In this document: piece by piece, positions 1-11,585 of the stretch | Layout: each line of letters begins with the position of its first letter | Position numbering within the stretch: position 1 is the stretch's first letter | Assembly: GCA_963556495.2 (NCBI GenBank) | Contig: OY747703.1 | Location: forward strand, 35,089,296 to 35,153,295 | Length of the DNA stretch: 64,000 nucleotides | Reading direction: 5' to 3' | From: Valencia hispanica | Taxonomy: Eukaryota; Chordata; Actinopteri; Cyprinodontiformes; Valenciidae | The notes under the pieces: generated by a model | Database searches by the model: none | The model's input: the letters and a program-made list of their open reading frames with translations, nothing else | What the model was told of the DNA's origin: nothing | Program-made: the position numbers and the translations under genes

Positions 1-2
1 TT

Positions 3-637
3 GCCCTGATTTATTACAATCCTGCTGTGGTGGGAACCAGGCCTTAGAGGAGCAAAAGAAAACCTGGCAAAGCCCATGCCCTTGTCAGAGGCAGACTCGG
101 GTAGCTCATGTGCACAGCTGCTCCCTATCAGCCAGAAATCTCCTCTTTGCAATCATGCATCAATTTTCTGATCTGGTGTGTATCCTACCTATCATGTCAG
201 ATATGCTTTTGCACAATGGTTAGAGCAGTAATTCACAATCATTTTCTGTCATGCAACAACTTACATGTTGTGACAATGTTGTTGCTGCAGGTCGTTTTGC
301 TGTTTTGTCTTGAAACAGTTTCCAGGTTAAGTTTATTAACTCAATGTGTAACATTTAATCAAGACTACCCAGTCTGTGATCTCAAAAGAAAAAAAGTGCA
401 AATGATTTTGTGATTCCCCCCCCGACTAAACAGTAATATTCATAACCTTAACTGTAAACATAATTGTCAGTATTATCAGCATATTCCTTTTCAAAAAGGT
501 ATATAACTTTAAAAAGGTTTGCGCAAATTTTACATCTTAGTAATGGATTTAAAATTGTATATTGATGCAATCTTAGATTCAAACAACAAAAAGGCAACAA
601 AAACAAAAATTATTACGATTTACTCATTTATGCTCTT

Positions 638-684
<47 letters not shown>

Positions 685-810
685 TTATTATTTCTATTTA
701 TTTATTTACCTTACCATTTCCCCCCGTTCTTAAATGTGAAGTACATTTTCACAGACTGTGGTGATATGTTTGTAACAAATGCAACAATTTAAATAAAGTT
801 CTATAAAAAA
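3..810 (+). other. possible 3' end of an upstream gene
   Basis: Bases 3-50 read open and end in TAG, giving ...YYNPAVVGTRP-stop. An A-rich stretch with an AATAAA at 792-797 follows about 740 bases later, as expected of a terminal codon plus 3' UTR on the + strand. The reading is too short to name a protein and could be chance. It contains a TA microsatellite at 643-677. No other coding signal is visible here. Confidence 0.25.
643..677. repeat. (TA)n microsatellite
   Basis: About 17 uninterrupted AT dinucleotides. Confidence 0.95.
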
Positions 811-2304
811 CAAAAAAACGGACCGACGTAACAGCAACGTCACCGGTGCAGCCTTCAGGAAACAGAAGAAGCAGTTGTTAGTATCATGTTTTTGTTATCT
901 TTGAATATATACTCATGTTAATTTTTCTTTGGTTAAATAATTTTATTGGCGGTTTCTCTATGCAGCTATGATAAAGTTAGCCAGGTCGCCATGTTTCTAT
1001 ATCCTACACATTTATGTCTGTGTAGCTGCTAACAGAAACAAGATCATTAAATTAGCTTGAATCTCAGAGTTACTGTCTCCACTGTTCGCTGGTGTCTGTC
1101 TTTGTTTTTCAGTTGTTACCGCCCCTGTGTTTGGGTCGTTTTTAAACATGACCGAGTAAAGCCTCGGAAGCTCGGACACTGACTGAAACACATCCAGCTC
1201 AAGGTGCTAACAACATTCAGCTGTCAGGACGGTGAAGTTAGCTTTTGCTTCATGAGTAAACTGCATTTAAAGACTCAGGGCTGCCTTTATTTTTGTATAA
1301 TTCAGTCTGAATTGATTTTATTCTAATTGTGAAAACTCAAAAAATGGCTAATGTTTTTTAAAGGTTTTTTTCTTCTCCACCACCAAGATGTCTGCTTGAA
1401 AACCATACCGTCCAGGCGCTTAATAATTGGACCAAATTATTCTACAGTTTTTTTTTTTTTTTATCAAATACAGCTTGTAATTTATGAAAACTTGAGAAAA
1501 TTACGTTTTGCCTCATCTCCCTTCACGGAGTCCAGCTTGAAAACTACAGCTAGATGGCTCAAACCTGGACAGAGTTTTTATTTATGGTAATTATTTAAGT
1601 ACAGATTCAATAAAATACATTGTTATAATGAAAGACCCCCACCCCTCTTTAAGGTTTTATTATTTTTTTTTAGCTGCAGAATATTTGAATTCGAAATGTT
1701 GGTGTGTTCAACATCACAATTACAAAGGACTGCTTATTTTTGGTATAATACTGTAATCCAAGTGTCATGCATTCATGCTTTCCATATTGGTAAAATATTT
1801 AGCCAGTTGGATGGACTCTTATTTGTTTGCATGTTTTCAGTGGCTTATATACTAAACCTGACAGTGTAATGGGGGTAATGTGTAATCCCAAGAAAGAAAA
1901 TAGAAAAAAAGTGGGTTACGTCTAATCAACATTGTTATTGGAGTTTTTCAGCAATAATGTTGCCATTAAATCATTTCTTAAAATTGTAGCAACCCTTGGC
2001 TTCAATATTACTTTGGATCTGGTCCAGCTTACAAACAAACAAACAAACAAACAAACAAAAATCTATCCTGGACCAAATCATTCGCCACTAAAGACAGACT
2101 ATTAAACACAGCTTGTTGTGATTTGAGAATATTATCTGTGAAAATTCAAATGACTTATGAATTTAGGGCTCTGTGGGGTTTTCACAAATTCGATGGTTTC
2201 CATAAATTATAAGCTTTATTTGATATGTCATTAGTGGGGAATAATTGTTTTCAGGCTTCATCAATCTAGTTGTTGTAGTTTTCTAGTTGTTCCCCTTGCA
2301 ATGT
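811..2304. other. region upstream of cldnd1
   Basis: No protein-coding gene is visible. Bases 811-1260 are less AT-rich than their surroundings and are a reasonable place for the cldnd1 promoter and a non-coding first exon, because the coding exon starts right after a splice acceptor. An (AAAC)n tract lies at about 2031-2060. Confidence 0.4.
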
Positions 2305-2640
2305 GATGATTCAATTCAATTCAAAAGTACTTTATTGATCCCAGAGGGAAATTAAGTGTTGGTATAGCTCATATAATTGATTCTTTAAGGATTTCCTGTA
2401 GCGGTCTGTACTGCAGCGAAACTGAAGAAGCCTCCGACTGAAGACGCTCTGTTGTTGTAAGACTGTCTCATGAAGATGATGCTCAGGGTTGTCCATAATT
2501 TTTTGATTTTATGAAGAATCCTTCTTTGCATTATCATCTCCAGATTTCCACAGTTGTCCCAAGAACAGAACCAGCCTTCTTTATCAGGTTGTTTAGCCTC
2601 CACATCTGAAGCCAAATTTAAGCTTTATAATGCCTCTTTT
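2305..2640 (-). mobile_element. LINE 3' end, 5'-truncated
   Basis: The - strand reads through a peptide with QPDKEGWFCSWDNCG and later FFSFAAVQTAT. This resembles the C-terminal tail found in many fish non-LTR retrotransposons. It ends in the typical tail in which ATTCA repeats adjoin a TTTATTGATCCC/GGGATCAATAAA motif at about 2307-2355. The piece is truncated and dead. The exact clade (Rex-like or other) cannot be settled by eye. Confidence 0.65.
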
Positions 2641-2971
2641 TAAGTTTTCACAAATTGAATAAAGGTCTCATACATTCATTAAGTTAAAGTTTTTTATTAA
2701 ACTAGTAATATATATAAAATAATCCAGCTCAAGTCTGACAACAGTGTTTTATATTTGGAAGTAGTGCGTATTGGAGGTATTTCAGAGTTAAATGCAGTTA
2801 AAGAGCCCTTTAGTCATATGCCTAATTGGAAGAGTAAAGTTGAAAGGTAACTTCATAGTCGTGCCGCTGTGGCTGAACATTTACTGGATGCATATTTATC
2901 TATACAGCCCATTCTTCCTCACATTCTGCCTTGTCCTCTGCTTGTAGGCAGTCCGGGCTGTCTTTGAGACC

Positions 2972-5900
2972 ATGGTAGACAATCGCTACGCCACAGCTAT
3001 GGTTATCGGCTCAGTGCTGAGTCTACTGGCCACGGTCTACCTGTCCGTGGCTGTGGGGACTCAGCACTGGTTCCAGTACAGCGGCCCGCCTCTCAAACAG
3101 GGTGTCAACATCACTGTGCTCAAAGATGAGTTCCTGACTGGAGAATTTGAGGAGAAGATGTACAGTGCCCACCTGTTCCGCCTGAATGGCACTTTGGGTC
3201 TGTGGTGGAGGTGCATCCAGGTGCCCAGCCGGTCCCACTGGTATAAAGAGCCAGGTATTGCCATCTGCTTAACCTACACTTAGAGAAGTCACCAAAATGT
3301 TAAACTACAGAGCGTATTTAATTTAAAGGTACAATTTAAGTTTCAAAGTACGGTTTTTAATGTTTACTCCCAACTAACCAGTCTTTCCTCCACTGGAATC
3401 CAGTTGTTTTCCAATTGCCATTTGTGTGAACTACCAGGAATAATATGGCCACTAATGCCTCTGAACTGCTTTTCACTTTAACCTTTTACACACATAATTT
3501 TAATATTTAAAGAAACCCATTTTTTCTAGATCCAGTTGCCCAACAAAAAGTAAAAAAATAGATAGATTCTTACCTGTTATAGACGGTGGTCAGAGAAGGC
3601 CTGGTAAAGAGGTCAGCCAAGCTAGAATCGATCTAAAACGTTGACATATGCCTGCCTTTTGAGCAAATAAAATATGACCTCAATATAAACTTTAATTTGA
3701 TTTACTGTGAAATATATCCTGTATAGTCAAATTGAATCACAAAGAAAACTAAAATAAAATGCATAAAAAAGTGTAATAACCCATAAGACATGTTTGGCAC
3801 AAAAACAAAATAGCACATCATTAAAACAACTCCATACCCACTGTAGAACATGGCGGTGGCACCATCATGCTCTGGAGTTATCACTTCCTTAAGTGTAGAA
3901 AACCCTGGACCATCGTATAAAAACCTAATGGAAATGCAGTTTTTAGTAACATAGTTTGAGAGAACATCCTTTTGCATCCAGATTTAAATGAGTATAAAAC
4001 TAGAAGATGAGTGTGAGTAGCGTGTGACAATATGTCCCTTTGTGGTGTTTTTCTTGAATTAAGTGATTTTGCTAAGAAAGTGAGATTTCCTAGGTTTATT
4101 CCACTATTAAGGTACATTTAAGATATCATCTGTGGAACAAAGTGTAACAGTTGGACCAAGCATTGCAGACCCTCATCAAAGCTTCAAACGAGTGTGATCT
4201 GAATCGTTTTGTTGTGCTGCAGCTGTTTGTGAAGACCTTGCAAATTTCACCACATACCATCAAGAATGTAAACTTAAAGTTGCTCTTTATCTTCTGCATT
4301 TAGCTTGGCACTCAACAAGGAATGTTAAGGGACCATAATGGTTTATGTAGATAATAACGGAGCGTTCCTTTCACATCTGATAAAATAATTGGTGTTTAAC
4401 GACACAGAAGCAAAAATAAAACATTTAAACGATGACAAAAAACCCTGATAAGATGATACAGATTTTAACTAGTGTCTTGATCAACAGATGATCTTCATCC
4501 AGGCAATGAAAGTGACAGCAGAACACAGCAACCAGATTGCACTCATCAAAGTGGATGTCCAGGTAGTTTACAGTATGCCACATACTGCAGTGCTACAGTT
4601 TGAATATTTTAGCTGACTATCAGAGCAAACACACAATTCTCTATAAATGCTATTAAAGCAGGTTTCCTAATGTTATGGCTTATTCTCAACTTGCAGGTTA
4701 TCCTGTGTGCTTTTTTTCAAATAATCTTCTGAGTTTGATCAAAAATGTAATAATTTTATCTTTAGAAGCAGCCCCTGGCTTGTCTTCGGTTATAAAAAAG
4801 TAGGTGAGTTTCTTTTACATGGCAGTGTAGCCTGCACAGACAAAAAAGGAGGGGTTACCATGGCAATCTGCACCGAAAAGATTAGGTGACCAAAATGCCG
4901 GACTCCATTCCATGAAGAGGTAAAAAAAGAAGCAATAAATAATTTCCAGAGTCTTTCCTCAGTGAGAGCATAGGTTGAAGGAGGGGACTGCATCGGAACT
5001 TTACTTTGGCTTTGTTTTCATGTCTTAAAATTTTAAGAAAATGTTTGTATATGCAGGGATTAAGTGAAGCCTTACTGTCTCGTCTGGTTCCTCAGTCCTC
5101 TGTTCCATCCTGTTTTCTGTATTGATCTTGGATGCTTGGGTAGATCTTTGCCCTCTTCCCTTTCCTTTAGATCCTAAAATGGAGACCCACTGTGTGAGCT
5201 TCCCTCTTCATGAACAATTCAAAGCGAAGGAAAAACAGGATGGAGATGAAGTAGCGAAGGAGGATCTGATCAGAACATGTGAGTGAAAAATAAACAAACA
5301 TCCCCTCTCAAGTGACTCATTGTTTAGGAGTTGCTCATTTTATGTTCAACCCTTCCACGAAGATTCAGAAACTGTTTCTTATTGTTGCAGTATTTGATTT
5401 GCCTTCAAACTGTTTTCAGTTTCACATTAGCTTGCACACAACGATGGTTTGTTTAATTTTACGCACTATTCAAGTGTTGAGCTGCTAATTGATGCCGTTT
5501 TGAGAGTTTATGTCGACATCTAAATTCTCGTCTCTTCATGCAGACCTGTGGAGGTGCCAGTTTCTTCTGCCCTTGGTGTCTTTGGCACTAGTGTTTCTCA
5601 GTGGTCTCGTAGGGTTCTGTGCCTGCTTGTGCCGCAGCTTCACTCCCACTCTGGGTGTGGGAGTGCTTCATTTTATTGCAGGTGAGAGGAATGCATCCTT
5701 ACGCTGTCTATCTTAAAAGTATACTCTGTTGTTAAAATGCTTTATTTAAATCCTAAAGTGGAGGGATGATGGATCATGGTGTAACTCTTTTCAAACTTCA
5801 TTGGCGTTATGGCAGTAAGACCCTTCTTAGAATTGTCGACCGGCTTTTGGTACTTTTCCTCCTGCATTTTGATGATTCTTTCATCTTTGCTGATGAGATC

Positions 5901-7850
5901 CATGTCTTTGCGGATGTGAGGCATATTTTCCTAATCTTTAGCTCCCTCTAAGGATATAAAATATTATATAAGCTATATGTATGTATTTCAAGTTGGGACT
6001 TTGGCTGAGCCAGCCCAAAAGGTAAATATTATTTCCAGTTTGGAGCCGCATGTTGATAACATTAAAAGATTGCTTTAAACCTAAATCAGCAGGGAGGTAG
6101 GACTAATTTTAGGTTTAACTATACATTAAATAATTAAATGCTGTTTCATGCTGATTTTGTATGTACTCTTCTCCTGATACTTATGTACAATAGGATCATT
6201 TATATTTTTTTATAACCTCTCTGTAAACTATTGCAAAGAATGCAATGAAGAAATGTCAGGAGACTCCCAGGATAACTGAAGTTTATTTCAGGTTAGTCAG
6301 ATTCAGTATTTTTGCTATGAGGTTCGTGCCGCAGAAAACTAACTCCCAAAGTTCACTTTAAAAGTGCTTGAACATGGTATTAGTTTAAATGTGTAGAATT
6401 TTGCCTCCAGGTTACACAACCATAATTTGCCTAACGCAACTAGAAGGCAATGCAAAACCTCCCCTGTTCTGCAGATAAAGTTCCTCGCAAAAGTAGTGAC
6501 ACCCCTTGTACTTTTTTGCGATGTTTGTTCTGCAATAACAAATACCCCAAAAAATTAAATGTAACATTTTTTACTGATCATCCAACCATGTATTTATTTG
6601 TGGTACCCCTAAATTAAGTCCAGTACAACCAATTGCAGGAAAAGCTACCTATGTAGTAAACAGAGTTCAATTGAGCGTGATTTAAAGTCAGGATAAATAC
6701 ATAGTTCGGAGCACCGTTCAATTTCACACCTTCACCATATTCTGTTTACAGCCACGCTGCACTTTTAAAGGCGGACCAAACCGCCACTACAACAGTTTCT
6801 AGCAAGATAACGACTCTAAACATACATACAGAGTTACAATGTTTTGGAATGATATAGATTAAAATCGATGTTCATTTGTAAGGGTGCCCCAGTTAAATCT
6901 AAGGCCTAAACCCAGTTGAGAATTTGTAGCAAGGCTTGATATTGATGTTTTTACATACGCTTCCCATCCAATTGGACTGAGCTTGATCGGTTTTGCAAAG
7001 GAAAATGGACAAAAAACATTCAATCTGCAGATGTGTGAAGTTGGTAGAGACACACTCTAAAAGACTTCCAGCTGTGAAAATAAATAAATAAATCTGCAGT
7101 AAAAGGTGGTAATAGCTATTGACTCATGGAGCTTAACAAAAGTGCACACCACACTTTTCAGATTTTTTTATTAGTAAAACACTTTTAAAAATAATGTTTT
7201 AGTTTCCTTTTACTTTAAAATTATGCAGAACTTTGTGTTGGTCTTTACAAATAAAATCAAAATTTAACGCATTCATTAAATCTGTGCTTGTAATGGGGAA
7301 GAATGTAAAGAATTTCAGGGTAATGCGAATACTTTCTCAAGTCACTGTATTGTTGTTTGCGTGTGCTTTTTGTATTTCTTGCAGTCCTTTTAGTTTCAAA
7401 TCCTCCTGTAGCACTGCTTTATCTCAGTTCCATTTGTACAAAATATCTAATAGGGCTTAACAAATGAGCATGTAATGTAGCAGTCATGTAGCATGTAGTC
7501 AACTGATTAAATTTGAACCCAAAGCATTTACAATATCAGCTTTGCATTCAGCTAGTGACTGATGATTATATTCAACAGCACATTTGTGTCTCATACTTCT
7601 GCTCGCCCATTGTCTCCTCTCGTCATCAGGCCTCTGCTCTCTGGGAACCGTCTGCTGTTTCCGGGCCAGCGTGGATCTGCTCAACCACAACTACCATAAA
7701 CCAAAAGAAGTGGACGGGTCAATGGGGTGGTCTCTCTACCTGGCCCTCATCTCCTTCCCTCTGCAGATGATGGCCGCCGCTCTGTTCCTGTGGGCAGCCA
7801 GAAGTCACCGCAACCACTACACCCGCATGTCTGCGTATAGGGTTGCTTAA
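2972..7850 (+). CDS. cldnd1: claudin domain-containing protein 1, four coding exons
   Basis: Coding exons are 2972-3254, 5171-5278, 5544-5681 and 7630-7850. All introns are GT-AG, the phases agree, and the product is 249 aa (human about 253). The order is a first membrane helix (about 10-30) and an extracellular loop with the claudin-type GLWWRC motif and NIT/NGT glycosylation sites. Then come LWRCQFLLPLVSLAL (TM2), GVGVLHFIAGLCSLGTVCC (TM3) and PLQMMAAALFLWAA (TM4), ending in SAYRVA, which matches the human C-terminus as I recall it. It is a four-pass PMP22/claudin-family membrane protein of cell contacts; its exact role is unclear. The ATG follows a splice acceptor at 2948-2949, so at least one 5' non-coding exon lies upstream. 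Fish may have two paralogues (a/b); I cannot say which this is. Confidence 0.9.
3833..3925 (+). mobile_element. Tc1 transposon scrap in cldnd1 intron 1
   Basis: A short piece matches the region before the second catalytic Asp of the common fish Tc1 family (CCCACTGTAGAACATGGCGG). The rest of intron 1 (3255-5170) shows nothing I recognise. Confidence 0.5.
6479..7345 (+). mobile_element. degraded Tc1 element in cldnd1 intron 3, internally deleted
   Basis: It begins with a decayed CGCAAAAGTAGTGACACCCC terminus. It keeps the 5' leader and the 3' third of the transposase region (near 6780-7080), then the 3' inverted repeat near 7140-7345. The middle, including most of the catalytic core, is gone. 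It belongs to the same family as 8737-10038, 16119-17000, 34908-35775 and 59645-60839. Confidence 0.75.
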
Positions 7851-7911
7851 AGAGAGATGAATAATATACTTTAAGATAGCCAACCTTCCTTCCAATAATT
7901 TCTGGTATTGC

Positions 7912-7917
7912 AATAAA
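7912..7917 (+). promoter_or_regulatory. cldnd1 poly(A) signal
   Basis: AATAAA lies 62 bases after the stop codon and would give a very short 3' UTR. Alternative sites further down are possible. Confidence 0.5.
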
Positions 7918-8736
7918 AGTGCAGGTTGTAGCTTCTCACTTCCACTGTCGCAGTCCAGTAATGCAGAAAAAGTTCAGGGCACCACAGGTTTAACAAAGTA
8001 AGCTGCAGCTAATCCATAAATACTCATAAACGGAGATTTAATCATTTTGTGTGGCTTTATGTCACCTTTGCCTTATTTTGCCCCATTACTTACTTGTATC
8101 TCTTTATGATATTTAATATTTTAGCTTCTATATTTGTTTTTGCTGTTTATTTTCATTTTGCCATTTGCCTTGTTTTTGTTTGCCAGTGCTTCTTTAGCTG
8201 CTCACCACATTGTCCTTAACTCGGATACAACTGTGTTAACTTGCACTATCATGAGATATGGATTTTTATCCAAGTCAAGGTAGCTATTTCTGTTACTGAA
8301 AACAGTCTGATGCACCTTTATTTAACTGTTTTGTTGTCTTGTATAATTTTTAAATATCAAGGCTTTGCATGTCTTGGGCTGACCTTCCCACCATCTGTGG
8401 TAATTCTTTATTTTGGTCTGTGGTATAGTGACTAAATATCAAAAAATGTCACAATCTAAAAATGGAACCACTCACCTTCTATTGCCATGTTATTGATGGA
8501 TCTGGTATTTAATAGTACAGTGTAAATATAATTTTAAAAAAAAGTTGAATTGATTGGATGCATTCATGAAATTCAGTTACTACTGCCGTTTTCAATGTTG
8601 AAAGCTGTGTAAACGGTTATTTTCCTGAGTTGTTTATTGTTGGATGGGATTGGTCATTAGATATTTGACTTTGCCATGTTTATCTTTGCAGTTTGTCTGA
8701 CCAAAAACACAAAAAAGTCAACTCCTTGTTATAAAG
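7918..8736. other. intergenic, nothing recognised
   Basis: AT-rich sequence without a convincing coding frame or repeat. It may include longer 3' UTR forms of cldnd1. Confidence 0.5.
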
Positions 8737-10038
8737 TGCCTTGCAAAAGTATTCACACCTCTCTAATTTTGGCACATTCTGTCTCCTTGAAACCACAAAA
8801 ATCAATGTATTTTTTGGACCAACACCTAGCTGTGCATACATGTGAAGTTTTAGGTAAATGGATGCAATATCTTTTTACAAACACACCCCAGCACTCCTGT
8901 TAATGCTGCATGTATTGTGGGGTATGTCTCTTTAGGCTTTCCATACCTACAAAGTTCAAGTTTCAACACCTTGAGCTCAGATTTGATGGAGAACATGTAG
9001 GAACAAGAGATTTCATGTCTTGCTCCAGGCTCCCAGACTTTGACTGGGCCGTTTTAACACATGTACATGCTTTAATATGAACCATTCCATTTTAGTTCTG
9101 GCTGTATAATTAGGGTCGTCCTGCTGGAACGTGATGCTATGCTCCAGTTCTAAGTGTTTCGCAGCCTCTAACAGGTTTTCATTCAGAAAAAAGCCCTGTA
9201 TTTAGTTCCATTCATCTTCTCTCATTCATCAACTCTCACGTTGTTTTCCTGTCCCTCCAGAAGAAAAGCAGCCCACAGCATGATGCTACACCATGTTTCG
9301 CTGTGGGGATGGTGTGTTCAGTGGTAGTTTTCTTCCACACTTAAGAAGCCAAAAAGTACAGTTTTAGTCACTGTTACCAAAACGCTGCCTTCAACATGTT
9401 TGCCATTTTCCTTTCATGGCTTTTTGGTAAACTTTAAAAGATCAGATTTTCAAAGTGCACAAGTAATAGTTTTCATGTCAACATATTCTATATAACGTCT
9501 GTAGCTCCTTCATAGTTAACATGGCTGTCTTTGTTGGTTTTCTGATTATGCTCCACTTGCTCGGTCTGTTAGTTTAGGTGGATGGACATGTCTTGGTAAG
9601 TTTGCAGTTGTCATACGCTTTCCATTTTTATATGATGCATTGAATAGAGCTTCATGAGATGTTCCAAGTTCGGGATACTGTATTCTAACCTAACCCTGCT
9701 TTAAACTTCTCAACAACAGTCTAATCTCTCTGACCTATCTGCTGTGTTCCTTGGTCTTCGTGATCCTGTTTGATCTTTAATGTTCTCTAACAAACCTTCA
9801 CACAACAGCTGGATTCATACTGAGAATAAAGCTCACGTAGATGGATTAAAGTGGGTGTAATACAAATGCATGCCCCATTTTTCATTTGAAACCTTTTGAA
9901 AACAGTTTAGCATTTTCTAGCCCTTTCAAACCTTGAACGACTATTGCATAAAATGCAAACAAAATACATTAAAGTTTGTGGTTGTAACCTGACGAAATGT
10001 GAAAAGTTTAGGGGGGATCAAGCTTTTGCAAAACAAAG
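8737..10038 (-). mobile_element. near full-length dead Tc1 element
   Basis: Both ends carry the family's inverted repeat (TTGCAAAAGTATTCACACCT at the left and its degraded complement near 10020-10038). Between them the - strand keeps the transposase order: motifs for the C-terminal third near 8990-9200, the heavily conserved ATGATGCT...CATGTTTC stretch near 9280, and the N-terminal helix region near 9680-9800. Many stops and indels break the frame. Confidence 0.8.
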
Positions 10039-11261
10039 CAATTGATTGAACAACTGTAAGAAGAATTTTTGCAATTGTTTTAATTGGATAATTGTTTAAC
10101 TGATTTATGCAGGGATCAACTTCTGATTTGTTCAACTAACATGAGATTTTTCAGAATGGTAAATTTGTTGGTCTGCAACAAGCAAACAAAACAAAATGTC
10201 TAACATTCCCTCGAAATGTGTCCATTTAGATTTTGGGAGAGAAGAAGTGTTTAGAAAATAGCACAATTTCCAAACATAAAGCAATACTATGTATTTTTAT
10301 GTAATGTGTGGACAATTAAGATTATTGGGACTAAAATGTTTTACAATTTTAAGAAAACACCATAATGAGGAAATGAGAAAAAGGCTTCAGTTTACCATGG
10401 AGCTCGAACATTGCATGCTTTTCATCATTTAGTATTTGTCCTGTTCTAGAGTGATGGACAAATCAGGGTTATGAAGTTAGTGGCTAAACTGTTGCCCCGT
10501 CATGCTTTGTGTTTACTATGAGGGGACACTGTTAGGACCTGGCTTTGCTTCAATTGATCAGGTGTGGATTAACAAAAGACCCCAGACCATTAGGTCATCT
10601 GATAGCCTGATTATATTCACTACTGGTCTCATTAACACAGAATCTTTACATCCTCACATTTTCACAAGATCACTGAAAAGAAAATGTCATCAAATTTAAA
10701 TTAGAATAAACTAAATATTAGTAAAATAGTAGGCGGTCCCACAAAATGTTAATGTCAGTTTTACAGGCCTAGCATGAAATATTTTGCTGAAAATTCATAA
10801 TGTTCACAGATGTCTTGACTATCCGTTACATTTTCAAAAAGATAAGAATTTGTAATTTCACACTGGTGTCAGAAAAGAAAAAAAATTATGAGTTTGTATT
10901 TACGACATCCTTAAATGTTTTCTATCTTGATGTTTTGTTACATGTAACTTTTAGAAAAGTTTTAGATCTTCTGAAGCACAGTACTGTATCGTTCCTCCAG
11001 AAATAAATTTGATAATTGGTCTACTTTTTTTTTGTATTTTCTCCTATTTTACTTGCTCAAAATTTGAGAGCAGGGCTAATGCTTCACCTTTTGCAAAAAG
11101 ATCTGAATGAGTTTCAATAAAAAATAATGTAAATACTTATCACAATAAATGCCCAAAAAGGTCTTTGTTGCCCATGATAAAGGTTTTTTATCACCCACTG
11201 CTAACGACAGCCCAAAATATCTGCTCCTACAATCAGAACAAATGGTAGTTTTAGAAAGCAT
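10039..11261. other. intergenic, nothing recognised
   Basis: AT-rich, with only short open frames that lack family signatures. Confidence 0.5.
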
Positions 11262-11480
11262 TGATTCAGGGGGGCTGAATACAAACGCATATCACACTTG
11301 CTAGATTTTTATTAAAGTTTAACATTTGGAAATTTCAAGATTAATGTATCATTTTCCTTCCACTTCACAATGATGCACTTGTTTGAGCAAGTCTATCATG
11401 TAAATTCTGAATAAAAAAACAGAGGAAGTTGTGATTATAACAAGATCAAATTTGAGAAGGTTTAAAGGCTATACATAGTT
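11262..11480 (+). mobile_element. Tc1 3' terminal repeat remnant
   Basis: The stretch GGGGGGCTGAATACAAACGC followed by the ATTTTCCTTCCACTTCAC block is the 3' end of the common Tc1 family. No transposase precedes it. Confidence 0.7.
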
Positions 11481-11585
11481 TGTAAGGAGTATGCACAACT
11501 GGTGTTACAAATGTGTTCTATTAGATTTGTGCTTTTTCATTAGTTGATTGGATCATTCATGTTGACTTCGTTTTCGTGTGGTCCC

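Noticed and set aside
4492..4569. Exon-like 78-bp open stretch in cldnd1 intron 1 (MIFIQAMKVTAEHSNQIALIKVDVQ) between AG and GT.
   Set aside because: The known protein has no segment here, and inserting it after the phase-1 exon 1 would not keep the reading frame shown. No other support.
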